Assembly: GCF_963678635.1 (NCBI RefSeq)
Contig: NC_087069.1
Location: forward strand, 55,947,175-56,011,174
Origin: Symsagittifera roscoffensis
Taxonomy: Eukaryota > Xenacoelomorpha > Acoela > Convolutidae
DNA length: 64,000 bases
Direction: 5' to 3'
Shown here: piece by piece, positions 18,627 through 27,749 of the stretch
Numbering within the stretch: position 1 is the stretch's first letter
Layout: each line of letters begins with the position of its first letter
Translations under genes and position numbers: made by a program
Notes under the pieces: generated by a model
Databases searched by the model: none
The model's input: the letters and a program-made list of their open reading frames with translations, nothing else
What the model was told of the DNA's origin: nothing

Positions 18627-21232
18627 AATTATTAATTTTTCTCCAACTCCTTTTTCTAGTAATCTCAAATCAAAACATAAACCCTTCCCCTCGTACAGGA
18701 CCACAAGATTTATTAGTAACACATTACGATTGTGAAGAAAATGAACAAAAAACACTACACAAATATGCAATAAATCAAGTATCACAATGTGAAACAGAAC
18801 CACAAGCTATAGAAACCACAAATGTAATAGCAACACTCTATTCAAAAGCCCGAGCAACAACAGTTACAGGTTATAAATTCACAGCAACATTTTCCGAAAA
18901 GAAAGTACATTGTTCACAAGTCTCGAACGGAAACAAAAACCGACTTGACCATGAATCATTCTATCAGAGTAATATAGAACGTCTTTTACATCTCAATCCC
19001 GACGATTGTAAAAATGAATTACTTAGACTAAACATCACACAAAATAAAAACTCCGAAAGAAAGTTAGTTAACTTTCAAGTTTTTTCAGACTCTGTACATC
19101 AATCACAACTTGAAAGACACCAAGGACATATAAAACTAGACGAAAAATACCCGTATAACGGCGCACACGGACGATTAACCTATGACCTACACGATAAACA
19201 TTGGATACCACACATTGGTATAAATAACCCATCAAACTGCAAAGCAGACACAAAAAATAAAGGATACCAAGAAATAATGTTTTTCGATTGGAAAATACAA
19301 CTCGAAAAAATACAACTAACACGAGATTTATCAGATAATACAATGATCTATCAAGGAATCCGATTACCTTGTAAAAATGATCAAGGTTATTGCGACCCTA
19401 CAACGAGAACACAAGCAACAATTGTTTGGTTCCCCGAAGATACATGTACAACATTTCAAGTAGCAAGAATACACGCTCGTATGATAAAATTTCACGAAAA
19501 ATACTTTATACAATCAATTCCATATGAACAAGTACATCCATCACGAAAACAAAGTACTAATTTTAGAAACATACACAATATAGAAAATAAATTGACACGT
19601 TTTCAAATATATCAAGAAACAGAACTTGCATGTAAATACAGGAATCCACTTCACAGAACACAATACTCTGAAATATTAGTTGAATACGAAAAAGGATTCG
19701 ACATGACCACTGGAAAAATAAAACTTGACCCATATGCCACAGGTCATCCTCCAAACGAAGGAACATCCTATATACCAGTTAATTTTGAAAAAAGCAACGG
19801 ACAACCTGGTGGACATCTAAAACCCCATGACACCAGAAGCACACGCTTACAAGAATTATCACTAATGAATACTACATATTTCGGTAATATCCACTATGAT
19901 ATTCATTTAGATATGAAACTAGATTATACAATTAGCCGAATTTTTCAAGAAATGTCACTCTCCGAATTAGAAACACTACACCAACTATGCGAATTAGAAC
20001 GAACACAAATATTACAATCACTTGCACTAGCAGTATTAAAAATACCCTATGCAGGATACTTATTATCTGGAAATAGATCAAATTTTTTAGACTATGAAGG
20101 AAACATCTTATGGTTTTATACTTGTACTAAAAAAGTATCACCACTATACGTTTTTGAAGATAAACGATGTTATAAAAGAATCCCTATCTTTTATAAGAAT
20201 AAAGTACATTTCGTGGATACACTTTCACGAAGAACCTATTTCTGGGATACCGCAGTCCCATGTGGATCAGAAAACAGCCACAATGTAGTACAACTAAACC
20301 CTGATGAAAATAAATATTATCTTCTCACTCCATATCCCACATTAATGCAATCACTCAAAAAATTTTCACCAGAAAGCATTCGCGCTATTGCTCGAAACCC
20401 AAATATAGACTTACAATCAATAGGAATCTATTCAAAATCAGATATTCAACATCACATTAGAACACAACAATTCCAAGAATTATTAACACAAATGGACACT
20501 ATACAAAGACAATCAATAGATCAAAATTTACGCAAACTTGCAGAAACCACAGGATTTGCCGATATCTACACGCAAGACTATAGCGGATATTTTAAAGACA
20601 TTAAAGATTATATATATCTAAACGGTGAAAAAAACCGTCCCCAAGATATATCACCAATTAACATTTTTAGCTTTGTTACACTCAAAAATGAGATCCTCGA
20701 TTTTCTAGGATGGCCCTACTACATCTTAGAAAAATTGACTATTTTATACGCAATGTTTAACTTTATTGGATTTCTTTTCTCACTTTTAAAAGGAATCTAC
20801 AACACATGTGCTATACACACACAAGTAAACAGACAAGCAAGCGTAGCACGCATACTCTTTGCAGGATTTTTTGGAATCTTTTCTACATCTATAAACAAAA
20901 TTCTTTTAGACGCACAAATAAAAGAATATAACACAAAAATAGCAACACGACAAAATACATACGACGAAGAACATAACAACGTAGACATAACGCCAACGGC
21001 ACCACAATTACCACCCCTACCAAATAACCATCCACTATCCCTAGTCCCACGAAATTTTCGAAATTTAGCCATCACACATAATCCAAATTTTCGACTCACC
21101 ACATCACAAAGTCCCATCCAACATATAATGACACACCAGTCACAAGATCATAATACTTATGAACAAATTATTGAACAACCCCATACCACTGCTTTTCAGT
21201 CTCAAAATAATCATTTTTTTAGCCCACGATGA
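18614..21232 (+). CDS. env: Envelope-like class I/III-type surface glycoprotein, resembling chuvirus glycoproteins
   Basis: An 872-residue protein with a clear signal peptide (LKLLIFLQLLFLVIS). The large ectodomain is Cys-bearing with N-glycosylation sequons, a TIVWFPEDTC block near residue 270, and LCELER at 458-463. This is followed by spaced cysteines (YTCTKK, DKRCYKRIP, PCGSEN) and a YYLLTPYP block. A membrane-spanning region lies at about 700-728, with a second hydrophobic patch at 746-762 and a Pro/Thr/Gln-rich tail. The LCxLER plus downstream Cys pattern is what I associate with arthropod chuvirus (Monjiviricetes) glycoproteins, which are known to have been captured by LTR elements. 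This assignment rests on pattern memory, not a search. The last codons overlap the next ORF as ATGA. The minus-strand copy has fragments over 49219-51640. Confidence 0.75.
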   Translation: MYILKLLIFLQLLFLVISNQNINPSPRTGPQDLLVTHYDCEENEQKTLHKYAINQVSQCETEPQAIETTNVIATLYSKARATTVTGYKFTATFSEKKVHCSQVSNGNKNRLDHESFYQSNIERLLHLNPDDCKNELLRLNITQNKNSERKLVNFQVFSDSVHQSQLERHQGHIKLDEKYPYNGAHGRLTYDLHDKHWIPHIGINNPSNCKADTKNKGYQEIMFFDWKIQLEKIQLTRDLSDNTMIYQGIRLPCKNDQGYCDPTTRTQATIVWFPEDTCTTFQVARIHARMIKFHEKYFIQSIPYEQVHPSRKQSTNFRNIHNIENKLTRFQIYQETELACKYRNPLHRTQYSEILVEYEKGFDMTTGKIKLDPYATGHPPNEGTSYIPVNFEKSNGQPGGHLKPHDTRSTRLQELSLMNTTYFGNIHYDIHLDMKLDYTISRIFQEMSLSELETLHQLCELERTQILQSLALAVLKIPYAGYLLSGNRSNFLDYEGNILWFYTCTKKVSPLYVFEDKRCYKRIPIFYKNKVHFVDTLSRRTYFWDTAVPCGSENSHNVVQLNPDENKYYLLTPYPTLMQSLKKFSPESIRAIARNPNIDLQSIGIYSKSDIQHHIRTQQFQELLTQMDTIQRQSIDQNLRKLAETTGFADIYTQDYSGYFKDIKDYIYLNGEKNRPQDISPINIFSFVTLKNEILDFLGWPYYILEKLTILYAMFNFIGFLFSLLKGIYNTCAIHTQVNRQASVARILFAGFFGIFSTSINKILLDAQIKEYNTKIATRQNTYDEEHNNVDITPTAPQLPPLPNNHPLSLVPRNFRNLAITHNPNFRLTTSQSPIQHIMTHQSQDHNTYEQIIEQPHTTAFQSQNNHFFSPR

Positions 21233-23034
21233 GCCGCCAACTTGGATCACTACACCGATCAAATTCCCACCCAACCAATCTTACCTCTCCAATCCCAATA
21301 ATACCACTTTTTGCTTTTCCGCCACCCGATTTTCCATCTAGTAATGTAACATCAGGCATGAATTCCGACACTAATTCACACATCTCAGTTTTTTATTCCA
21401 TCTCACAACTCAATCACCCGAATATTGAAACCCCCGATGAATTTGCCGACTCAGAACCATCCCCATCCAATAATTTTCATAACTCTTCTAATTTTTCTCA
21501 ACCCCCTTTTCAACCCATATTATCCAATAACCCTGACCCAATCACTTCCACACCCTCTTATGCTTCCCAAGTTACCCCAACCTACTCCTCATTTCATTCT
21601 GACCAATCATCTCATTCTCCAGACACCCCCCGAATCTCCCCAGAGCTAGATAATTTTATTACCCTTCAACAACAACCCTACCACCTCCATACCCCAACAA
21701 TAAACCAAATCTCCTCCACAATAAATTCATCCAACCCCCCTACCCCTACACCCTCTTCAAATTATACTGAATCATTAGCACCATCATCCACATCAACTGA
21801 ATCTTCACTCAACACTAATAGAGCTTACCGCACTTTTAAAAGAAAGTTCCCCAACCATCCTTTCCCAGCAAAACCAGGAACAGCCCGTGAATACATCAAC
21901 CACCCCAAGCATACTAACACAAAAGAATTTTTAGCCATCACCTTACCCTCATTCCCACAATACACCTTAAACACCCCCCACGACACTAACGAAACACGCA
22001 ACTTTGTAGATGAATACGTTTTAATGCCCACTCTCTCTTGGACCTCATATTATCATTTTACTAACCCTCTTTGCTTACCTTTATCTAACACTCACATCGA
22101 TATAGAGCGAAATACGGACATGCTATATCGACTCACTACACCACTAACCGCTAGACAATTTACTTACGTTGGATATAAAAAATCACTAAAAACACACACT
22201 GCACCTAGAGCTAACGAATATACACTCGAATACTATGATCACAACATCATCAGAGCTAACCAAGATCAATTCTTAGACGACGATCGCTTCGCTAATCCAC
22301 AAATTACCGAGAAATTTTTCATCAAGACACCATATATATTTACACTAAACATCTTCGACCGAAAGTTTGATCACATTATTTCAGAAGCACTAACAGACAC
22401 ACAAGCATACGAAAGTTTTAAAGAACGCTTCCAAATATTTTCACTAACCTTTCATTTCCTTGCACCACACGAAAGAGATTTACACTGCTCACACGATATT
22501 ATGTTGCGCACTAAACAAACCCACACATATAGTTATTATCGCTTCATCCAAAATCACTTTGACCTACACACACCCTCTAGACAACCACACCATCGTTTTC
22601 AATTCATTAATTCCAAATACACTTCACCATTTTTCCTAAATTTCACATATTGCATTAAAGATACTAACCTTCATGGTATTCTTCGCAATTATGATCCCAT
22701 AACCCAAATGTACATCTTCTGTCCCATCACCAAGACCTTCAACGCCGAAGAATCCCGACCCTTCCTTATCCCGCACGAGTTTGTACAACCTATAGAAATC
22801 CCAATTTTAGAATTCATCCACAACACTAAATTCAATCACAAATTATATAATCTAATCCAAAACACACCTTATGAGTTTGCAGTTGGCACTGAAGAACTAA
22901 CCACTATTAAGGCACTTCAATTGCTTTGGCCACTGCTTCAGACTAAAAATATCATCCGCATCTTAGCTAAACTACTAACAACTTCCGATCTCATCCACGA
23001 CATCTTCCCCCACGGTTTTTTCCCCGACGACTAA
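21229..23034 (+). CDS. 601-residue accessory protein of unknown family
   Basis: The start codon overlaps the envelope stop as ATGA (21229-21232), suggesting coupled translation or a shared mRNA. Residues 1-205 are Pro/Ser/Thr/Asn-rich and probably disordered. Residues about 215-600 look globular, with LPSFPQYTLN, SWTSYYHFTNPL, FSLTFHFLAPHERDLHCSHD (a Cys/His cluster near 417-424), and a Leu-rich end. The minus-strand copy preserves SLTFHFLTPKERDLHCSH, SWATHYHFTNPL, and the N-terminus MSRYVGFLNRS, so the gene belongs to the family and is under protein-level constraint. No signal peptide or membrane segment is seen. I recognise no domain. It could be a matrix/tegument-like, regulatory, or host-antagonist protein. 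Confidence 0.75.
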   Translation: MSRQLGSLHRSNSHPTNLTSPIPIIPLFAFPPPDFPSSNVTSGMNSDTNSHISVFYSISQLNHPNIETPDEFADSEPSPSNNFHNSSNFSQPPFQPILSNNPDPITSTPSYASQVTPTYSSFHSDQSSHSPDTPRISPELDNFITLQQQPYHLHTPTINQISSTINSSNPPTPTPSSNYTESLAPSSTSTESSLNTNRAYRTFKRKFPNHPFPAKPGTAREYINHPKHTNTKEFLAITLPSFPQYTLNTPHDTNETRNFVDEYVLMPTLSWTSYYHFTNPLCLPLSNTHIDIERNTDMLYRLTTPLTARQFTYVGYKKSLKTHTAPRANEYTLEYYDHNIIRANQDQFLDDDRFANPQITEKFFIKTPYIFTLNIFDRKFDHIISEALTDTQAYESFKERFQIFSLTFHFLAPHERDLHCSHDIMLRTKQTHTYSYYRFIQNHFDLHTPSRQPHHRFQFINSKYTSPFFLNFTYCIKDTNLHGILRNYDPITQMYIFCPITKTFNAEESRPFLIPHEFVQPIEIPILEFIHNTKFNHKLYNLIQNTPYEFAVGTEELTTIKALQLLWPLLQTKNIIRILAKLLTTSDLIHDIFPHGFFPDD

Positions 23035-24630
23035 CAGGTAAGTATGAATTAAATGAATATTACTAACTAATTAAAATATTAAAAAACTCACCAAACTTTA
23101 TCCATGTTTTCTTTAGATTTTTAGCCTTCATCCGACAATTACCTACAAAAACCACAAAAGACAAATAAAAATCGCAAATTTCATCAAACAGATTTCAAAA
23201 ATTCTATTAATCTCTTACACTTATAAATTTATAAATTTAATACCAATGCAGTAAATTCATTTCTAAAATTTTCCCCACAAGCAGTAAATCTAATTATGAT
23301 GAAAATTTGTAACTTAAAATTCCCCCATAACTAGCAGTAAATTTCCAAATTCTATGCAGTAAATTAATAAAATGCAAATGCAGTACTAACCTTTTGATAT
23401 TTTCATTCATTCGCACAGAAATTCTATCCACACTCGCACAGCTCGCCCACGAAGAATTGTTTAAAATAATGAATTTCAGTTTCAAGTTTTCACACTCAAC
23501 AACTCTAACATATAATAACATGTTTCAAACCTTCCTTTAACCCGGTTGGAAAGGAATCATATACTAAACAAAACTAACCAACGCAGCTTACTAAATACCA
23601 CAAATCATAGAATAACAGCATGACTAAGAAAAGGAAACCAACGGTACCCAAACCGGATTAACCCAGTTTAAAACTGGATAATTTATTCTTTTGAAGACTA
23701 TTATAAAGTCTAAAAAAGAAATAATAAAACACAAAAAAGTCGAAAGACAAACCCATACCACGAACAATTTGCTTTTTGGAAAAAGGACATAACCAACAAG
23801 ACATGAGAAAAACCACAACAAACCCAACATAAAACGTTGTCACATAACAGGACCCCTCATAAAAACAGCATGAAATCATACTCCCACTCCTGGCCTAACC
23901 CACCAGGAAGGACGTCCTGAGCATGCTCTATAGCCGGCCTAACCCACCGCGCTACATCCACGCTTTGTGACCACACCTCTATTTTTAATAAGAGCTACTC
24001 AAGGGTGAGTAACTCTTCAAAATAACCGAACTAAAACAAAAAGCTTTTGTGAAAACAACTAACTAAAATCATAATTAAAAAATATTAAACTAATAAATGT
24101 TTTATAAAATGTAAATTACATTATGCAATACATAGATCAGAATACAACACCAAGGACGAACATCTAAAGACCCCACTACACTCGAGAGAGAATGACCAAC
24201 CACAATCGATATGCCACTCACAATCACAACTCAAAGGATTTAGAGTACGACTTGACTTCGCAGAAAAGGACTTCATTGAACTAGACCAATGACCACCTCG
24301 ATGTTCAAGTATACGTACAGATCCGAGTAACCAGGCATCCCCTCCACGCACAATCTCCACGCCATTCCCAAACTAGATCAGACACAAAAGAAGTTCTCCA
24401 CGCAGAACAGAAAAACCTGACATAGCCAACCATTCTGAAATCAGATTTGAGTTTGTGGCAAAGACTTAGTCGTTGTCACTAGAAGACACAACGTCTTATG
24501 TCTCTAACTCCAGCTTCCTGGAACTTCTTTAACAAAGAGGAAACGGAAGAAAATGATGTTCGCCAAAAACCAACGTCCATCATCCATCCTTCAAATTGCA
24601 GAAGAACTATTCTAAAAAACTCTGTAAAAC
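23035..24630 (+). other. 3' noncoding region of copy 1
   Basis: Starting right at the last stop is CAG/GTAAGT (donor at 23038), and TTTTCTTTAG ends at 23116, so a 79-bp 3'UTR intron is possible. GCAGTAAAT-like decamers recur at 23248, 23281, 23334, 23356, and 23380. The GC-richer block 23880-23990 contains GCCTAACCCACC twice around the palindromes AGGACGTCCT and AGCATGCT. It has recognisable counterparts in the minus-strand copy near 46870-46950. No ORF is supported. These are candidates for RNA export, splicing, or packaging elements. Confidence 0.6.
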
Positions 24631-24639
24631 CCGGATGGG
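24631..24639 (+). other. Polypurine-tract-like sequence before the 3' LTR
   Basis: CCGGATGGG directly precedes TGGAACC of the 3' LTR. The same sequence (complement of CCCATCCGG) adjoins an LTR of the minus-strand copy at 46190-46198, so it is part of the element rather than flanking DNA. It is a short, imperfect purine tract compared with typical ones. Confidence 0.5.
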
Positions 24640-25049
24640 TGGAACCTGATCTAAACTACATTTTATGATTGGATAAATTAGATATTTTACCAATGTAAAG
24701 TATTTAATATTAACCAATCATGATCCATCTAACTAACAACCCACTTATTTGTAAGTGCTGAAGTTACTTGTAATTTCAGCACCAGAGAGATTTGAATTTA
24801 ACTTAGAAATTAGTTGGACTCTCCCGAGCACTTCAGCAGCCGCAATAAACCAGTATACCCTAGATCTATTGAGCCTAGCAGAGACTAGTTAAACAACCTG
24901 AGACTAGATAGTATAAGAGTAAGATTAGGATCGGTATTAGACTAAGAAGTTGCACGAATCTATCCGGCCGAAAATAAGATAGCGTGACGAGCAGACGGTG
25001 TACCCTATCCGAAATTACTCTATGAGTTATACACTCCAGTCCTAACTCA
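24640..25049 (+). repeat. 3' LTR (410 bp)
   Basis: This LTR matches 6138-6547 over all 410 positions by eye, including AATAAA (24844-24849) and TATAAGAG (24912-24919). It ends CCTAACTCA, after which TTACTTTGTAAG begins the right flank. Confidence 0.95.
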
Positions 25050-27239
25050 TTACTTTGTAAGTTAAGCAACAAAATTAGAATGAAAGAATAATAGTCAATC
25101 AAGATTTTGGTTAGCGTTTTGTTATTTTATACACTTTAAATTAACACGTTAATACATAACTGTTATTTTCTAGTGTTTTTTAAATACTTTCAAACACACG
25201 CAATCAAAAGCGCAACTTTAATTTTGTTTCAACGAGGAAGTTTTGCAAAAAATTAAAAGAAAATTCTTCATCAAAATACTGATAAAATGGCTCTTCAATT
25301 ATTTCAGTTGTTGTCTGCAATTTTTATTGGTCATAAGAATTTCGTTATGATGGAAATCATAATGCTTAAAACCAATCAAAAGCTGTTCAAAATGCTTTGC
25401 AGCTCCTGTTAGCAAGATTATCGAACTATTGTACACACTGTGCTCTAAGAGGACACCAAATCCTATTTATGACTTTGTCTTTTTCAAAGGAGTAAAAATC
25501 GACAATTTTTTTGTGAATTGCGTCGAATTGACATATATTTTCGCTAGAAAATTCAAGTTTTTAACCCTGGTCTCTTTTTTGATCGGTAAGCCAGTTTTTA
25601 GCAGCTTTCTGTGTCATACAGAATAGACAACTCTGAAATTTCATTCGATAATATTTATCAGTTTTGTCTGTCTATTTAAGCTAAACTAAAATATATCGGT
25701 TTTTAGAAATCCAGTTTTCATTTAATTGAATTTTTTCAGCATACGCAGTGAATATGCCTAAATGTGTCGTAATCCAGAAACGTAATTGTTTCATGGATTT
25801 CTATACTTTACAAAATAATTACCACTCTGTATATAGACGAGCTAAATTTTTGATCTATTTCAATTGATTTTTCTCATACCTTTTGCAAAAGTTACTGTAA
25901 GCTTTGACTAAATCTAGTTGGTTGAAAGTAAGTGAATTGATCCAAAGCATACTAATAAAAGAAGAATTTTCAGCATGGTAACTCAAAACGCTATCACTTT
26001 TCATTCACCTTTTCATCAAAGTCCAGCAAAGGTCAGAGGTTTGTGAATTCATTTTTTTGGCAAAAACTATCCCCCCTGATCGTTTTTTTTTGATAATTTT
26101 TGTTTGATTAAGTTTTTGATATTGTTTGATCGTTTTTTTTAAACTTTTCATCTTGCCAAAGTAACGTTGTATCGAAAAATCTAAAAAAAACGGTTTTGAA
26201 AACTATGAGTTTTTTCTTTTCACTTTATATAGATTATCAAAATTTTTTTTTGATTGCAAGAAACCAGCAAACAAATATTAAACTGAAAAAAATCGATGTT
26301 CTGTTCAACACCAATTTGGATGTCGCCTTTTTAAAAATCAATCAAAACCAGTTCGTAAGAGTATTGTACTAGCGGGAGGCATCCACAAAGAGGGTAGCGA
26401 CGAGCAATGCTGGGATAGCTACTGCCCGGTAAAGCAAACTTTCATGCTTTGGTGATTTCTTGGACATTGTAAGAAATATTTCTGGGGCCCCTGATAGCGT
26501 ATTGAAAAACAATTTCATGTGTCAGATTTGAATTTTGTTAGGGTTAGGCTGATTCGCATCAACTCAAATTTTTCAAAAAGCAGGTTTAATTCACATTTAC
26601 CGCTGTAATTTTGCAGATCGAACCAAAAACTCAAATAAAAAAAAATAAAAAACGAAACACCCACAGGTTTCTGTTCTTACTTCGTTAAATAAATCACAAC
26701 CTGTATAAGCATGTTTCCTAGCGTTTAAAATAGAAAAATTCCAGTTAAGAGAAAACAATGCATCCAACGATCCTAATAATATACTGTGGTTGAGCCACAC
26801 CCTTTAGCGTGAAATATTGATGAAAATATTTGAAAAAAACTTGAAAATATTATCAACTTTTCCACAAATCAATGGCTAAACAGATTTCGCTGGGTTACAA
26901 AATGTACCTGGAAAATATTCAAATTCATGTTTTCCCCAATTGGATTTTTTAATCACATAATAGCCTGTAAATAGTGCATCACAGGCTTTCAAGTAGGTTT
27001 TCAAGAAACAAGTTAATGGTCAAAATTATTCCATTAGAAAAAAGATAACATCATAATTTGGAATTGGTGTCCTATTAGGGCATAAACTCGAAACTCGATC
27101 AATACGCCTACAAAATAAAAATCGCAAATCATTTCGAACTGCACAATGTTGATTTCCGTGTTCTTGTTGAACAGTGCATTCATTTGAATTTAGTTTTTAT
27201 TTGTCTGCTTTTTTCTTGCTATCCTTATGTGATCGTATA
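25050..27239. other. AT-rich flank with no supported gene
   Basis: I read this stretch on both strands and found only short frames without recognisable motifs, T-runs, and scattered A-runs. Nothing here is assigned. Confidence 0.4.
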
Positions 27240-27549
27240 AAAACAATCTATCACAAAAACACTCAATCCATCTAGAAGTCCAACGGGAGGTATCCATCCA
27301 TCTAAGCTTTCATTAAGCCAAGCATCCAGCAGTCATTTATCTATCCGTCAACCCGTCTATCAAACACGCCATCTAACCAACCAGAAATCCTTCAAGCCAG
27401 TCATTAAACCAACAATGTATCCTTCTATCTATGCACCCATTCAATGGTCATTCTATCTAGTCAAAGGGTCATCAAAAATATTGGGTCTTCTCAACTTTCT
27501 AGGTATGTAAGACAGTGTAAGACTGTATCTATGTATATATGTATGTATA
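27240..27549. repeat. Degenerate (ATCC/CATC)n low-complexity tract next to the assembly gap
   Basis: Short pieces such as CCATCCATCTAAGC, ATCTATCCGTCAACC, and CATCTAACCAACCAG repeat with drift and end in GTATATATGTATGTATA at the gap. A decayed tetranucleotide satellite probably caused the gap. Confidence 0.6.
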
Positions 27550-27749
27550 NNNNNNNNNNNNNNNNNNNNNNNNNNNNNNNNNNNNNNNNNNNNNNNNNNN
27601 NNNNNNNNNNNNNNNNNNNNNNNNNNNNNNNNNNNNNNNNNNNNNNNNNNNNNNNNNNNNNNNNNNNNNNNNNNNNNNNNNNNNNNNNNNNNNNNNNNNN
27701 NNNNNNNNNNNNNNNNNNNNNNNNNNNNNNNNNNNNNNNNNNNNNNNNN
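27550..27749. other. Assembly gap (200 N)
   Basis: Exactly 200 N characters. The true length is unknown. Confidence 1.

Larger units (their letters stand above)
6138..25049 (+). mobile_element. Full-length 18.9-kb Ty3/gypsy-type LTR retroelement with envelope-like and accessory ORFs (copy 1)
   Basis: The element is bounded by direct 410-bp LTRs (6138-6547 and 24640-25049) that begin TGG, end CTCA, and show no difference by eye. It has a primer-binding site and a short purine-containing tract next to the LTRs, and the domain order gag, protease, RT, RNase H, integrase, which is the Ty3/gypsy and retrovirus order. Downstream of pol lie about 6 kb of extra coding sequence. The coding strand is A-rich and G-poor throughout. 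No target-site duplication is evident: ATTGG precedes the left LTR and TTACT follows the right one. The minus-strand copy at 45966-60371 has the same layout. Most gypsy elements are 5-8 kb, so this is unusually long. Confidence 0.95.

Noticed and set aside
8244-23034. Many minus-strand frames of 60-115 codons inside copy 1 (for example 10756-11100, 11780-12127, 20797-21117)
   Set aside because: They lie antisense to well-supported genes in A-rich, G-poor DNA, where stop codons are rare on the complement. Their products are Phe/Val/Tyr-rich without motifs.
26340-26440. tRNA- or snRNA-like GC-richer segment
   Set aside because: No cloverleaf arms or conserved promoter boxes could be aligned by eye.
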